Below are positions 17,506 through 26,520 of a stretch of 56,501 nucleotides of DNA, one piece after another. The DNA comes from Acidobacteriota bacterium. Lineage in GTDB: Bacteria > Acidobacteriota > Vicinamibacteria > Vicinamibacterales > Fen-181. Positions within the stretch are counted from its first letter, which is position 1; the number at the start of each line of letters is the position of its first letter. The stretch covers positions 1 through 56,501 of the forward strand of contig JADGOB010000008.1 of assembly GCA_017883185.1 (NCBI GenBank). Direction: 5' to 3'. The notes under the pieces were generated by a model. The model did no database searches and was not told the origin of the DNA. It saw only the letters and a program-made list of their open reading frames with translations. Made by a program: the position numbers and the translations under genes.

Positions 17506-18320
17506 ACATCCTCTTCATTGGCGACGTATTCGGACGCCCCGGCCGCGACATCGTGCGGAAGGGGCTCCGCCCGCTCGTGAATCACTACGCGATCGACTTC
17601 GTGGTGGCCAACGTCGAAAACGCGGCAGGCGGGTTCGGGATCACGCGCGAGATCGGCGACAGCCTGGCCTCGTGCGGCGTGGACGTCATGACGTCCGGCA
17701 ATCACGTCTGGGACAAGAAGGAAGCGCTCGACTACGTCGCCGCGGAACCCCGCCTCCTGCGCCCCGCCAACTACCCGGCCGGCGCTCCGGGGCGCGGAGC
17801 CATCCTGGCGCGGACCGACGACGGCCGGGGCGTCGGCGTCGTCAACCTGATGGGCCGCGTGTTCATGAACCCGCTCGACGATCCCTTCAAAGGGGCTCTG
17901 CGCGAGATCGAGTTGCTCGCCGGCCGGACGCGCGTGATCCTCGTCGATTTCCACGCCGAGGCCACGTCCGAAAAGATCGCGATGGGCTGGCACCTCGACG
18001 GTCGCGTCACCGCAGTGGTCGGCACGCACACCCACGTGCAGACCGCCGACGAGCGCGTTTTGCCGGGCGGCACGGCGTACATCACGGACGTCGGGATGAC
18101 CGGCCCGCACGATTCGATCATCGGCACCCAGCGTGAGCCCGCGCTCGCGCGCTTCCTGACCGGCATGCCCTCACGCTTCGAACCCGCCACCGGGAATCCC
18201 CGCCTCCACGGCGTGGTAGTTGCCGTGGACGAGGCGACCGGCAAGGCCACCTCGATCACCCGCCTCGACTGCACCCCCGAGAACCTCGAGCGAATGGACG
18301 CCGAAACGACGATAGAATAG
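17502..18320 (+). CDS. ymdB: YmdB family metallophosphoesterase (2',3'-cAMP phosphodiesterase type)
   Basis: 272 residues, TIGR00282 family size. Di-metal motifs are seen in order: IGDVFGRPGR (Asp), NVENAAGGFG (Glu/Asn), TSGNHVWDKKE (Asn-His), VDFHAEATSEK (His) and VVGTHTHVQTAD (His-x-His). The C-terminal TDVGMTGPHDSIIGT is a family mark. In Firmicutes ymdB often lies next to rny; here rny is about 20 kb away in the same window. It is in an apparent operon with the preceding hsp20. Confidence 0.92.
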   Translation: MNILFIGDVFGRPGRDIVRKGLRPLVNHYAIDFVVANVENAAGGFGITREIGDSLASCGVDVMTSGNHVWDKKEALDYVAAEPRLLRPANYPAGAPGRGAILARTDDGRGVGVVNLMGRVFMNPLDDPFKGALREIELLAGRTRVILVDFHAEATSEKIAMGWHLDGRVTAVVGTHTHVQTADERVLPGGTAYITDVGMTGPHDSIIGTQREPALARFLTGMPSRFEPATGNPRLHGVVVAVDEATGKATSITRLDCTPENLERMDAETTIE

Positions 18321-18331
18321 TCGTCGCGTCC

Positions 18332-19741
18332 ATGAACGATCTCTTCGATCTCCCGTTCGAGCCGCCCGAGCCCCCGGCCCCCGATCCGCCGCCGCCCGTC
18401 AGGGCCGAGCCGGTTCGTCGGGTGTGGACCGTCACGGACCTGACCGCCGCCATCCGCGACCTGCTCGAGACCCGGTTCACCGAGACCTGGGTCGAAGGCG
18501 AGCTCTCCAACTGCCGCCTCTGGAACACGGGCCACCTTTACTTCACCATCAAGGACGCCAACGCGCAGATCAAGGCGGTGATGTTCCGGTCGGCCATGCG
18601 GGCGCTGCGCTTCAAGCCCGAGGACGGCCTCCAGGTCGTGGCGCGCGGACGCGTGAGCGTCTATGACCCGAAGGGCGAGTACCAACTGGTCTGCGAGCAC
18701 ATGGAGCCGCAGGGCGCCGGCGCGCTGCAGGTCGCCTTCGAGCAACTGAAGAAACGTCTCTCGGCCGAAGGCCTGTTCGCACCTGAACGCAAGCGCAGCC
18801 TGCCCGCGCTCCCCCGCAAGATCGGGATCGTCACCTCGCTCGACGGCGCGGCCATCCGCGACATCATCAAGGTGATCTCGCGGCGCCACCCGAACGTGCA
18901 CCTCGTGATCCGGCCATCCCGCGTCCAGGGTGAAGGGGCCGCGGCCGACATCGCCCGCGGCCTGGCGGCGATCGTCAAGGTCCCCGGGGTGGACGTGGTG
19001 ATCGTCGCGCGAGGCGGCGGCTCGATCGAAGACCTGTGGGCATTCAACGAGGAAGTGGTGGCGCGGGCAATCGCGCAGGCGAGGGTCCCGGTCATCTCCG
19101 CCGTTGGCCACGAAACGGACTTCACGATCGCCGACTTCGTCGCCGACCTCAGGGCGCCGACCCCATCGGCCGCGGCGGAAGTGGTGGTGGCCGGCAAGGA
19201 CGAATTCCTCTCCCGCATCGACCGACTGGCGGATCGGGCCGCCGCGGCTGCCAGGCGGCGCCTCGAACGTCTCCGCGCGTGGACGCATCGCCTGTCGGGC
19301 CGGCCCGGTCTGGCCGGATGGCCCGGCCGCCTCGCGCTCCGCGGTCGGCACATCGCGGAACTGACCCACCAGCTTGGACGGACGGGGCGCGGACTGGTCG
19401 CCAGGCGCGAGCGCCGGTATCATGAGCTGCGCCTCGCGCTCGAAACCTATGATCTGAGGCGCCAGATCGGCGTCGTCGGCACGCGCCTGACGCGCGTCGA
19501 TGCTGCGCTGCGAGCTGCGACCCTGCGCGCGCACCACCGCGCCGAAGGCAGGTTCCGCGGCCAGGCCGCGCGTCTCGAGAGCCTGAGCCCGCTGGCCGTC
19601 CTCGGTCGCGGCTACGCCGTGTGCTGGGACGATGCGCGCACCCGCATCATTCGCGACGCGGACTCGGTGCACGACGGCGAGGCCGTCCGGGTCACGCTCC
19701 ACCGCGGCGAACTGGAGTGCCGCGTCGAACGGAAACGGTAA
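18332..19741 (+). CDS. xseA: Exodeoxyribonuclease VII large subunit
   Basis: 469 residues. The catalytic subunit of ExoVII degrades single-stranded DNA from both ends. A Pro-rich N-terminal tail (about 30 residues) precedes the OB-fold (WVEGELSNCRLWNTGHLYFTIKD). The catalytic domain follows: GIVTSLDGAAIRDI, VVIVARGGGSIEDLWAFNEE, AVGHETDFTIADFVADLRAPTPSAAAE. A long coiled-coil region then leads to SLSPLAVLGRGYAV-like residues. The small subunit gene follows after 19 bases. Confidence 0.96.
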   Translation: MNDLFDLPFEPPEPPAPDPPPPVRAEPVRRVWTVTDLTAAIRDLLETRFTETWVEGELSNCRLWNTGHLYFTIKDANAQIKAVMFRSAMRALRFKPEDGLQVVARGRVSVYDPKGEYQLVCEHMEPQGAGALQVAFEQLKKRLSAEGLFAPERKRSLPALPRKIGIVTSLDGAAIRDIIKVISRRHPNVHLVIRPSRVQGEGAAADIARGLAAIVKVPGVDVVIVARGGGSIEDLWAFNEEVVARAIAQARVPVISAVGHETDFTIADFVADLRAPTPSAAAEVVVAGKDEFLSRIDRLADRAAAAARRRLERLRAWTHRLSGRPGLAGWPGRLALRGRHIAELTHQLGRTGRGLVARRERRYHELRLALETYDLRRQIGVVGTRLTRVDAALRAATLRAHHRAEGRFRGQAARLESLSPLAVLGRGYAVCWDDARTRIIRDADSVHDGEAVRVTLHRGELECRVERKR

Positions 19742-19760
19742 CGACAACGCGACGCATCCC

Positions 19761-20054
19761 ATGGACACCACTATCAAGGATTTCGAAGCCGCGATCGCCG
19801 AGCTCGAAGGGATCGTCAAGAAGCTGGAGGAAGGCGACCTGCCGCTCGAGAAGTCGCTCGAGCTGTACGAGCGGGGCGTCCAGCTCTCCCGCTTCTGCCA
19901 TGCGCGGCTCGAGGAGGCCGAGCGGCGCATCGAGGTGCTCGACGAACGCGGTGAGCTGAAACCCGCGCCCGCCGCGCTGGCAAACGTGCGGGCCGAAGAC
20001 GACCCGCGCGTCGCGGGCAGCCCGGACCGCGCCGACCGGGAGAAGCAGCGGTGA
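19761..20054 (+). CDS. xseB: Exodeoxyribonuclease VII small subunit
   Basis: 97 residues. The conserved helical core reads FEAAIAELEGIVKKLEEGDL, then PLEKSLELYERGVQLSRFCHARLEEAE, as expected for XseB, which decorates the XseA coiled coil. The C-terminal tail (about 30 residues, Ala/Asp/Arg-rich) is longer than usual. The stop overlaps the GTG start of the prenyl synthase (GTGA). Confidence 0.93.
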   Translation: MDTTIKDFEAAIAELEGIVKKLEEGDLPLEKSLELYERGVQLSRFCHARLEEAERRIEVLDERGELKPAPAALANVRAEDDPRVAGSPDRADREKQR

Positions 20055-21031
20055 CGGCCGCGCTCCTGCCGCTCAAGGACTACCTTCGCTCACACGGCCA
20101 GCGCGTGGATGACGCGCTGGAGCGATTCCTGCCCGCTCCGCCGGCGTGCCCCACCCCGGTCAGCGACGCGATGCGCTACAGCCTCTTCGCCGGCGGCAAG
20201 CGGTTCCGGCCGCTGCTCGTGCTGGCGGCCGCAGAGGCGGTGGCCGCCCACGCGGCGCTGCAGCAACCGCCCGATCACGCCATCAGCCCGGACGACGTCT
20301 GGCGCCTCGCGCTGCCGGCGGCGTGCGCGATCGAGATGATCCACACGTACTCGTTGATCCACGACGACCTCCCGGCGATGGACGACGACACGCTTCGACG
20401 CGGGCGGCCGACGCTTCACGTCGTGCACGGAGAGGGCATGGCGATCCTCGCGGGCGACGGCCTTCTGACGGAAGCGTTCGCCCTGCTGGCGCGGGAGCCC
20501 GCCGATGGGCGCCCCGCCGTTCTGCTGCGGAGGATGCGCACGATCTTTGAGATCGCCACGGCGGCTGGCGCGCTCGGCATGGTGGGTGGCCAGGCAATCG
20601 ATCTCGAGGCCGCGGAGGCTGCCGAGCGCGAGGGACGCAACCCGGATTTCGGGATGGACGCCCTGCAGCGAATGCACGCGACCAAGACGGGCGCGCTGAT
20701 CCGGGCATCGGCGGTGTCGGGCGCGATCATGGCCGGCGGCACCGAGGCGGCCGTCGAGGCAATCGCCGAGTACGCCGTCCACTTAGGGCTCGCGTTCCAG
20801 ATCGTGGATGACATTCTCGACGTGGAAGGCGCGACCGAGGACCTCGGGAAGACCGCCGGCAAGGACGCGGCGGCCGGCAAGCCGACCTACCCGGCGCTGG
20901 TCGGACTGGAGCACTCACGCCAGCTGGCGCAGCAGGCGTTCGACGACGGGCTGCGCGCGCTCGAACGGGTCGGGATCGCCCCCGGGCGGTTGCACGAAAT
21001 CGCCGGGTGGGTGGTCACACGGAAGAAGTAG
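20051..21031 (+). CDS. ispA: Farnesyl/geranylgeranyl diphosphate synthase
   Basis: 326 residues, from a GTG that overlaps the xseB stop. All trans-prenyltransferase motifs are present: GGKRFRPLLVLA, the first Asp-rich motif in SLIHDDLPAMDDDTLRRGRPT, GGQAIDLEA, the HATKTGALI motif, and the second Asp-rich motif FQIVDDILDVEG. The enzyme condenses isopentenyl diphosphate into C15-C20 chains. The order xseA-xseB-ispA is common; the frequent next gene, dxs, is absent and only 93 bases separate ispA from the tlyA-like frame. Confidence 0.93.
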   Translation: MTAALLPLKDYLRSHGQRVDDALERFLPAPPACPTPVSDAMRYSLFAGGKRFRPLLVLAAAEAVAAHAALQQPPDHAISPDDVWRLALPAACAIEMIHTYSLIHDDLPAMDDDTLRRGRPTLHVVHGEGMAILAGDGLLTEAFALLAREPADGRPAVLLRRMRTIFEIATAAGALGMVGGQAIDLEAAEAAEREGRNPDFGMDALQRMHATKTGALIRASAVSGAIMAGGTEAAVEAIAEYAVHLGLAFQIVDDILDVEGATEDLGKTAGKDAAAGKPTYPALVGLEHSRQLAQQAFDDGLRALERVGIAPGRLHEIAGWVVTRKK

Positions 21032-21124
21032 CGAAGATCCGTAAGACCGCCTCTCCGCTCTCAGCGGATTGAAACGGAGCTTCACTGGCAGCCAGAAGTC
21101 GGAGTTCGAGAGATAGAAGACAGC

Positions 21125-22774
21125 ATGATGGCGACGCCACGCACCCGGCTCGACGTGCTCCTGACGGAGCGAGGGCTAACGCCCTCCCGTGAACGGGCTC
21201 GGGCCGTGATTCTTGCGGGACAGGTGACCGTCAACGGCCAGGTGGTGTCGAAGGCAGGGACGGCGATCGCCGCCGATGCGCGCGTCGAGCTCGTGCGGCC
21301 GGATCATCCCTACGTCGGCCGGGGCGGCCTGAAGCTGGCGCACGCGCTGGACACCTTCCACATCAAAGTCGAGGGGCGCGAGGCGCTGGACATCGGCGCA
21401 TCCACGGGCGGGTTCACCGACGTCCTGCTCCGGCGAGGCGCCGTGCGCGTCGTCGCGCTGGACGTCGGCCACGGGCAACTCGACTGGCGGCTGCGGAACG
21501 ACCCGCGCGTGGTCGTGGTCGAAGGCCGGAACGCGCGCTACCTGTCGCCACAGGACCTGCCCGGCCCGGTCGATCTCGTGGTCATCGACGTCTCGTTCAT
21601 CTCGCTGACGCAGATCCTGCCACAGGTTCCCGCGGTGCTCCGCGGTGCGGCGGATGTCGTCGCCCTCGTGAAGCCGCAGTTCGAGGCGGGACGCGACGAG
21701 GTCGGGAAGAAAGGCATCGTGCGCGACCCGGACGTGCACGCGAGGGTCATCGAACAGGTGGCCGCCGCCGCGGAGCGCGTCGGCCTGTCGCGCGTCGGGA
21801 TGACGCCATCCCCGATCACCGGGGCGGAAGGGAACCAGGAATTTCTGCTGCACCTGGCGGCTGCGCCGTCACCTCGTGCAGCAACGAGGCAGACCATGAT
21901 CAACACCGTCGGGATCGTGGCGAAGATTCGACTGGAGTCGGTGGCCCAGCACCTCGTGGACGTGGCCGCGTGGCTCGAGGCACGCGGGATCGAGCCGATC
22001 TTCGAGGCCGACACAGCGCGGCTGGCGCTGCCCGGGGCCGCCCGCCGAACGGCCACCCGCGAGGAACTGCCGCATCTGGTGGACCTGCTGATCGTCCTCG
22101 GCGGCGACGGCACCCTGCTCGCGATGGCCGACCGCGTGAGCCAGGCCGGGCGCGACATCCCGGTTCTCGGCGTCAATTTCGGCCACCTCGGCTTCCTCAC
22201 CGAGATCACCTTCCCGGAACTGTATTCGTTGCTCGAATCCGCGATTGCCGGCACCGCCACCATCGATCGACGCCTCATGCTGCGCGCCCGCGTCCTGCGC
22301 GCCGGGCGATGCGTGGCGGAATACATGGCCCTGAACGACGTGGTGATTACCCGGGGGGCGTTATCGCGAATCATCGAGCTCGCCGTGACGGTCGGCGGCG
22401 ATTTCGTCGCCCGCTTCAACGCGGACGGACTGATCATCGCGAGCCCCACCGGCTCCACCGCCTACAACCTGTCGGCCGGCGGCCCGATTCTGCACCCGGC
22501 CGTGGACGCGCTCGTCCTCACGCCGATCGCGCCGCACACGCTCAGCAACCGGCCCATCGTCATCCCGGCGTCCGCCCCGGTCCTGGTGACGCCAACCGCG
22601 AACGACCCCGACCAGGAAGTCATCCTGACGCTCGACGGCCAGCTCGGCCTGACGCTCGAGCCCGGCGACATCGTCGAAGCGGTCCGCCACGAGACTCCCG
22701 TCCGCCTCATCAAGTCGCCGGCGCACTCGTACTTCGACGTGCTGCGGCAAAAGCTGAAGTGGGCAGAAAGATAG
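21125..22774 (+). CDS. Fused TlyA rRNA methyltransferase / NAD kinase
   Basis: One open frame of 549 codons. Residues 1 to about 245 are TlyA-like: an S4 RNA-binding domain (RLDVLLTERGLTPSRERARA), GGLKLAHAL, an SAM-binding motif (LDIGASTGGFTDVLL), and VIDVSFISL. They would make 2'-O-methyl marks on rRNA. From residue 258 it is NAD kinase: VGIVAKI, VLGGDGTLLAMA, NFGHLGFLTEI, NDVVITRG and ASPTGSTAYNLSAGGP. No stop separates them; the linker is about a dozen residues (AAAPSPRAATRQT). An internal ATG at 21896 preceded by GAGG could also start a free NAD kinase. These two genes are usually adjacent but separate. Confidence 0.88.
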   Translation: MMATPRTRLDVLLTERGLTPSRERARAVILAGQVTVNGQVVSKAGTAIAADARVELVRPDHPYVGRGGLKLAHALDTFHIKVEGREALDIGASTGGFTDVLLRRGAVRVVALDVGHGQLDWRLRNDPRVVVVEGRNARYLSPQDLPGPVDLVVIDVSFISLTQILPQVPAVLRGAADVVALVKPQFEAGRDEVGKKGIVRDPDVHARVIEQVAAAAERVGLSRVGMTPSPITGAEGNQEFLLHLAAAPSPRAATRQTMINTVGIVAKIRLESVAQHLVDVAAWLEARGIEPIFEADTARLALPGAARRTATREELPHLVDLLIVLGGDGTLLAMADRVSQAGRDIPVLGVNFGHLGFLTEITFPELYSLLESAIAGTATIDRRLMLRARVLRAGRCVAEYMALNDVVITRGALSRIIELAVTVGGDFVARFNADGLIIASPTGSTAYNLSAGGPILHPAVDALVLTPIAPHTLSNRPIVIPASAPVLVTPTANDPDQEVILTLDGQLGLTLEPGDIVEAVRHETPVRLIKSPAHSYFDVLRQKLKWAER

Positions 22775-22826
22775 GGACCCCACAGAAACTTGCTCGATTC
22801 GTGACGATCTCAGCCCTGGAAGATGT

Positions 22827-23888
22827 CTACGGGAGGCGCGGAGGGGTGGACTGGGCGCGTTTCTGGCGGAAGTACTCCACCTGGTACTTGTGGACGTTCC
22901 GGTTGTGCTCGTCGAGCGTGCGGGCGAACACGTGCGAGCCGTCGTTGCGGCTGACGAAGTAGAGATAGTCCACCGGCTCGGCGTAGGCCACGGCTTCCAT
23001 TGAATTTCGACTGGGTGCGGCGATCGGGCCGGGCGGGAACCCCGGGTACCGGTAGGTGTTGTAGGGCGAGTCCACGAGCAGGTTGTCGTGCGTGAGGTTC
23101 CCCCGGTACCGGTGTGTCATCTCCAGCGCGTAGATGACGGTCGGATCGCATTGCAGCGCCATCCCCATCTTCACCCGGCGCAGGTAGACGCCAGCGACGA
23201 CCGGGCGTTCCTCGGGCTTCGCGGTCTCCTTCTCCACGAGCGACGCGAGCGTCACGGCCTGCCGCGGCGTCAGGCCGAGTCCGGCGGCGGCGGCGCGCAG
23301 CTCCGGCGTGAAGACCTGGTGGAACCGGCCGACCATCGTCCGCACCAACTCCGCGGCGCCGGCGGTCCGCGAGAGCGAGTAGGTCTCGGGAAACAGGTAG
23401 CCCTCGAGGTCCTGAGCGGCCGGGTCGATATCGTGCACCAGCGAGGCGTGCTCCTTTGCGGCCGCGACGAAGTCGGCCGCGCTGCCCAGGCCCCGCGACT
23501 CGAAGATCCGGCTCATCTCGCGCACCGTCAGCCCCTCGGGGAACGTCACGGAGCGCAAATACACATCCCCGCGCGCCAGCTTCGTCACCACATCGAGCGG
23601 CGTCATCGCCCGGTCGAAGCGATACTCCCCCGCCTTCAGGCGGCGAGCGGCGCCCGTGCGCCAGAGCGCCAGCCGGAAGGTCCAGCGGTCGCGGACCACG
23701 CCCGCCCCGACCATCTTCCGCGTGATCACCAGCGTGCCGTCACCCGGAAGGAGATCGACGAACTGCTCCACGCCCGCGTAGCCCTTGAACGGCTGCGACA
23801 CGCGCTGCAGCCAGAGGCCGACGACGGCCCCGGCCAACAGCCCGGCGACGACGATCAGCATCACGATCCAGCGCAGGGTGGTCAGCAT
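22827..23888 (-). CDS. mltG: Endolytic murein transglycosylase MltG
   Basis: 353 residues. MltG cleaves nascent peptidoglycan glycan strands at the inner membrane. A single N-terminal membrane helix (LRWIVMLIVVAGLLAGAVVGLWL) is followed by a LysM-like segment (LKAGEYRF) and the YceG domain: TFPEGLTV, LEGYLFPETYSL, LASLVEKETAKPEERPVVAGVYLRR (with the catalytic Glu), LQCDPTVIYAL and SPYNTYRYPGFPPGPI. The C-terminus has YFVSRNDGSHVFART. The ATG at 23888 overlaps the end of ruvX, a common gene pair. Confidence 0.95.
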   Translation of the reverse strand: MLTTLRWIVMLIVVAGLLAGAVVGLWLQRVSQPFKGYAGVEQFVDLLPGDGTLVITRKMVGAGVVRDRWTFRLALWRTGAARRLKAGEYRFDRAMTPLDVVTKLARGDVYLRSVTFPEGLTVREMSRIFESRGLGSAADFVAAAKEHASLVHDIDPAAQDLEGYLFPETYSLSRTAGAAELVRTMVGRFHQVFTPELRAAAAGLGLTPRQAVTLASLVEKETAKPEERPVVAGVYLRRVKMGMALQCDPTVIYALEMTHRYRGNLTHDNLLVDSPYNTYRYPGFPPGPIAAPSRNSMEAVAYAEPVDYLYFVSRNDGSHVFARTLDEHNRNVHKYQVEYFRQKRAQSTPPRLP

Positions 23889-24325
23889 AGGTGTCCGGGC
23901 GACCTGCCGAGAGCATCGAGGTAGTCCTGCAGGATCACCGCGGCTGCCGCGGCATCCAGCTTCTTCTTCCGGCTGCGCCAGTCGCGGTCGCACAGCGCAA
24001 GCCGGCTTTCCGCTTCGACGCTCGACAGGCGTTCATCCTGGAGCACGATGGGCTGCCCGATGCGTGAGCGGAGCGCGCCCACGAATGCGGTCACCGCGGC
24101 GGTCTGCGCATTCGGCGTGCCGTCGAGCCGGCGCGGCAGGCCCACGACGATCGTCTCGAGACCATCCTCCTCCGCGGCGAGGCGGTGAATGGCGGTCGCG
24201 ACCCGGTCCACCTGCGTGGCCCCGGTCGCCTCCAGCACCTCGAGCGGGCGAGCGAGCACGCCGGTCGCATCGCTGATGGCGAGGCCCACTCGCCGTGCGC
24301 CGAGATCGATCGCGAGGAATCGCAC
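23882..24325 (-). CDS. ruvX: RuvX/YqgF Holliday-junction resolvase-like protein
   Basis: 147 residues from a GTG at 24325 (VRFLAIDLGARRVGLAISDA). The RNase H-like fold carries the Asp of AIDLG, then TIVVGLPRRLDGTPN, the Glu of LQDERLSSVEAE, and DAAAAAVILQDYLD with the last acidic residue. YqgF proteins act in pre-16S rRNA 5' processing and possibly in recombination. It overlaps mltG by seven bases and is divergent from the phosphohydrolase lipoprotein. Confidence 0.93.
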   Translation of the reverse strand: MRFLAIDLGARRVGLAISDATGVLARPLEVLEATGATQVDRVATAIHRLAAEEDGLETIVVGLPRRLDGTPNAQTAAVTAFVGALRSRIGQPIVLQDERLSSVEAESRLALCDRDWRSRKKKLDAAAAAVILQDYLDALGRSPGHLC

Positions 24326-24378
24326 GGGGGAATGGTACCTGCCGCCCGGTGCGCGCCGCAAGCGCAACCTCAACGCAT

Positions 24379-24386
24379 GCTATACT
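24379..24386 (+). promoter_or_regulatory. Extended -10 promoter element
   Basis: TG-C-TATACT at 24378-24386 is a good extended -10 box about 30 bases before the ATG at 24417. No matching -35 hexamer is seen at the right distance, as is common for extended -10 promoters. Confidence 0.4.
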
Positions 24387-24416
24387 TTTCCTACACTTCG
24401 ACCATCCAGGAACACG

Positions 24417-26480
24417 ATGCTGAAGAGAACGATCTTCGCCACTGGCCTGCTGCTGGTTTCGCTGCTCCCGCTCGCGTGCGGCACGAACGCTCCCACGGAG
24501 AAGTACAAGCAGAAAATGGTGATTCTCGGCTTCGACGGGATGGATCCCCGCCTGGTCGAGCAGTGGATGGCGGAAGGCAAGCTGCCGAACTTCCAGAAGC
24601 TGGCCGGGCAGGGCGGTTTCTACCGTCTGGAGACATCCACCTCTCCTGAATCGCCGGTGTCGTGGGCGTCGTTCGCGACCGGCGGCAACGCCGGCAAGCA
24701 CAACATCTTCGATTTCCTCGTGCGCGACGTGAAGACGTATGTGCCGGACCTCGGCATGGTGCGCCGCGAGATGCCCGATTTCTTCCTCAACTACGTCCCG
24801 CTCGGGCGGCCCAAGGTCACGACGCTGCGCGGTGGCACGTCGTTCTGGGTCACGGCCGGCCAGGCGGGAGTCCGCTCGGCCGTCCTGACGGTGCCCGTGA
24901 CGTTCCCGCCCGAAGACGTGCCGATGGGTGAGCTGCTGTCCGGCCTGCCGCTTCCTGACATCCGCGGGACGATCGGGACGTTCTACTACTTCGCCACCGA
25001 CCTGAGCCGGTACGAAGAAGGCAACACCGAGATGGGTGGGATCCTGAAGCGGCTCGCGTTCGAGGGAGATACCGCCCAGAGCGAGTTGACGGGGCCGCCC
25101 AACCCGATCGTACAGGCGCAGATGGCCGACCTGCGAAAGAAGGGCGCCACACTCAACGACGCGGACCAGTCCCGGATGGCGGCGCTCGAGGCCCGGCGTG
25201 ACATCCGCGTCCCGTTCTCGGTCCGCTGGAGCAAGGAAGCCCGGAGCGCCACGATCGACGTCCAGGGGACCACGATTCACCTCAGCGAGGGCGGGTGGAG
25301 CAAGTGGGTGCCGCTCGAATTCCGCGTGAACTTCCTCGTTCGCCTCTACGGGATGGCGCAGTTCTACCTGGTCCGCGCCAGCGGCGAGCTGCAGCTCTAC
25401 ATGTCCCCGGTCAACTGGCGGCCCGAATCGCCCGTCATGCCGATCTCGTCGCCGAAGGGCCTGTCGAAAGACCTCTACGAGCGGCTGGGCACCTTCCGCA
25501 CGCTCGGGTGGGCGGAGGCCACGTGGCCACTCAACGAAGATCGGATCGACGAGAAGACGTTCATGGACGACCTGTTCCATGCGTTCGACGACCGCGCGCA
25601 GGTGATCCTCCACGAGATCGACTCGAAGAAGTTCGACCTGGTGATCGGCGTCCTCGAGTCCACGGACCGCGTCCAGCACATGTTCTGGCGCTTCATCGAT
25701 CCGACGCACCCGATGTACGACGCGGCAGGGGCCGCCAGGTACGGCGACTCGATCGAGCGCGTCTACAAGCGATGCGATCAACTGGTCGGCGAGGTGCTGC
25801 AGCGCATCGAGCCGGGCACGCTCGTCTTCATCCTCTCCGATCACGGGTTCCACTCGTTCAAGTACGGCGTCAACCTGAACACCTGGCTGGTCGAGAACGG
25901 GTTCCTCGCGAAGCAGGGGAAGGCTCTCGGCGACAAGAACCTGAACGACATGTTCGGCGGCGGCGGACAGTTCTGGGAGGGCGTGGACTGGACACGCACA
26001 AGGGCATACTCGCTCGGCCTCGGGCAGGTCTACTTCAACATGCGGGGTCGGGAAGGCCAGGGCATCGTGAACGAGGGCGACGACTACAAGCGGCTCGCCG
26101 ACGAGCTGTCCGCCAAGCTCCTCACGATGACCGACCCGAAGACCGGCCAGCGTATCGTCCGGTCGGTCTACAAGCGTGATGATGTGTACTCGGGGCCGTA
26201 CATGGCCAACGCGCCCGATCTCCAGGTCGGCTTCGAGGACGGCTACCGCGTGTCGTGGCAGACCTCGCTCGGCGGTTCGCCGCCGGGATTGCTCTACCCG
26301 AACATGAAGAAATGGAGCGGCGACCACTGCTCGTTCGACTACAAGACGATCCCGGGGTCGCTGATCTCCAACCGCAAGCTGAACGCGAACGAGGCGCGCA
26401 TCATCGACATCGCCCCGACCGTCCTGAAGTACTTCGGGATCCGGATCCCGAAGGAGATCGACGGGAAGCCGTTGTTCTAG
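24417..26480 (+). CDS. Lipoprotein of the alkaline phosphatase/phosphodiesterase superfamily
   Basis: 687 residues. The signal peptide ends in LLPLAC-GTN, a lipobox. The type I phosphodiesterase/nucleotide pyrophosphatase fold is shown by MVILGFDGMDPRLV (metal Asp), TSPESPVSWASFATG (nucleophile Thr/Ser region), STDRVQHMFWRF (Asp/His) and FILSDHGFHSF (Asp-His pair). A further His/Asp region is WSGDHCSFDYKTIPG. The substrate is unknown; related proteins act on phosphoester or phosphonate head groups. A ribosome site AGGAA precedes the ATG. It ends about 40 bases before the envC-like gene. Confidence 0.8.
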   Translation: MLKRTIFATGLLLVSLLPLACGTNAPTEKYKQKMVILGFDGMDPRLVEQWMAEGKLPNFQKLAGQGGFYRLETSTSPESPVSWASFATGGNAGKHNIFDFLVRDVKTYVPDLGMVRREMPDFFLNYVPLGRPKVTTLRGGTSFWVTAGQAGVRSAVLTVPVTFPPEDVPMGELLSGLPLPDIRGTIGTFYYFATDLSRYEEGNTEMGGILKRLAFEGDTAQSELTGPPNPIVQAQMADLRKKGATLNDADQSRMAALEARRDIRVPFSVRWSKEARSATIDVQGTTIHLSEGGWSKWVPLEFRVNFLVRLYGMAQFYLVRASGELQLYMSPVNWRPESPVMPISSPKGLSKDLYERLGTFRTLGWAEATWPLNEDRIDEKTFMDDLFHAFDDRAQVILHEIDSKKFDLVIGVLESTDRVQHMFWRFIDPTHPMYDAAGAARYGDSIERVYKRCDQLVGEVLQRIEPGTLVFILSDHGFHSFKYGVNLNTWLVENGFLAKQGKALGDKNLNDMFGGGGQFWEGVDWTRTRAYSLGLGQVYFNMRGREGQGIVNEGDDYKRLADELSAKLLTMTDPKTGQRIVRSVYKRDDVYSGPYMANAPDLQVGFEDGYRVSWQTSLGGSPPGLLYPNMKKWSGDHCSFDYKTIPGSLISNRKLNANEARIIDIAPTVLKYFGIRIPKEIDGKPLF

Positions 26481-26520
26481 GCTGGAGTCTGGCGCCTCCT
26501 GACTCCTTCGTTGGAGTGTC

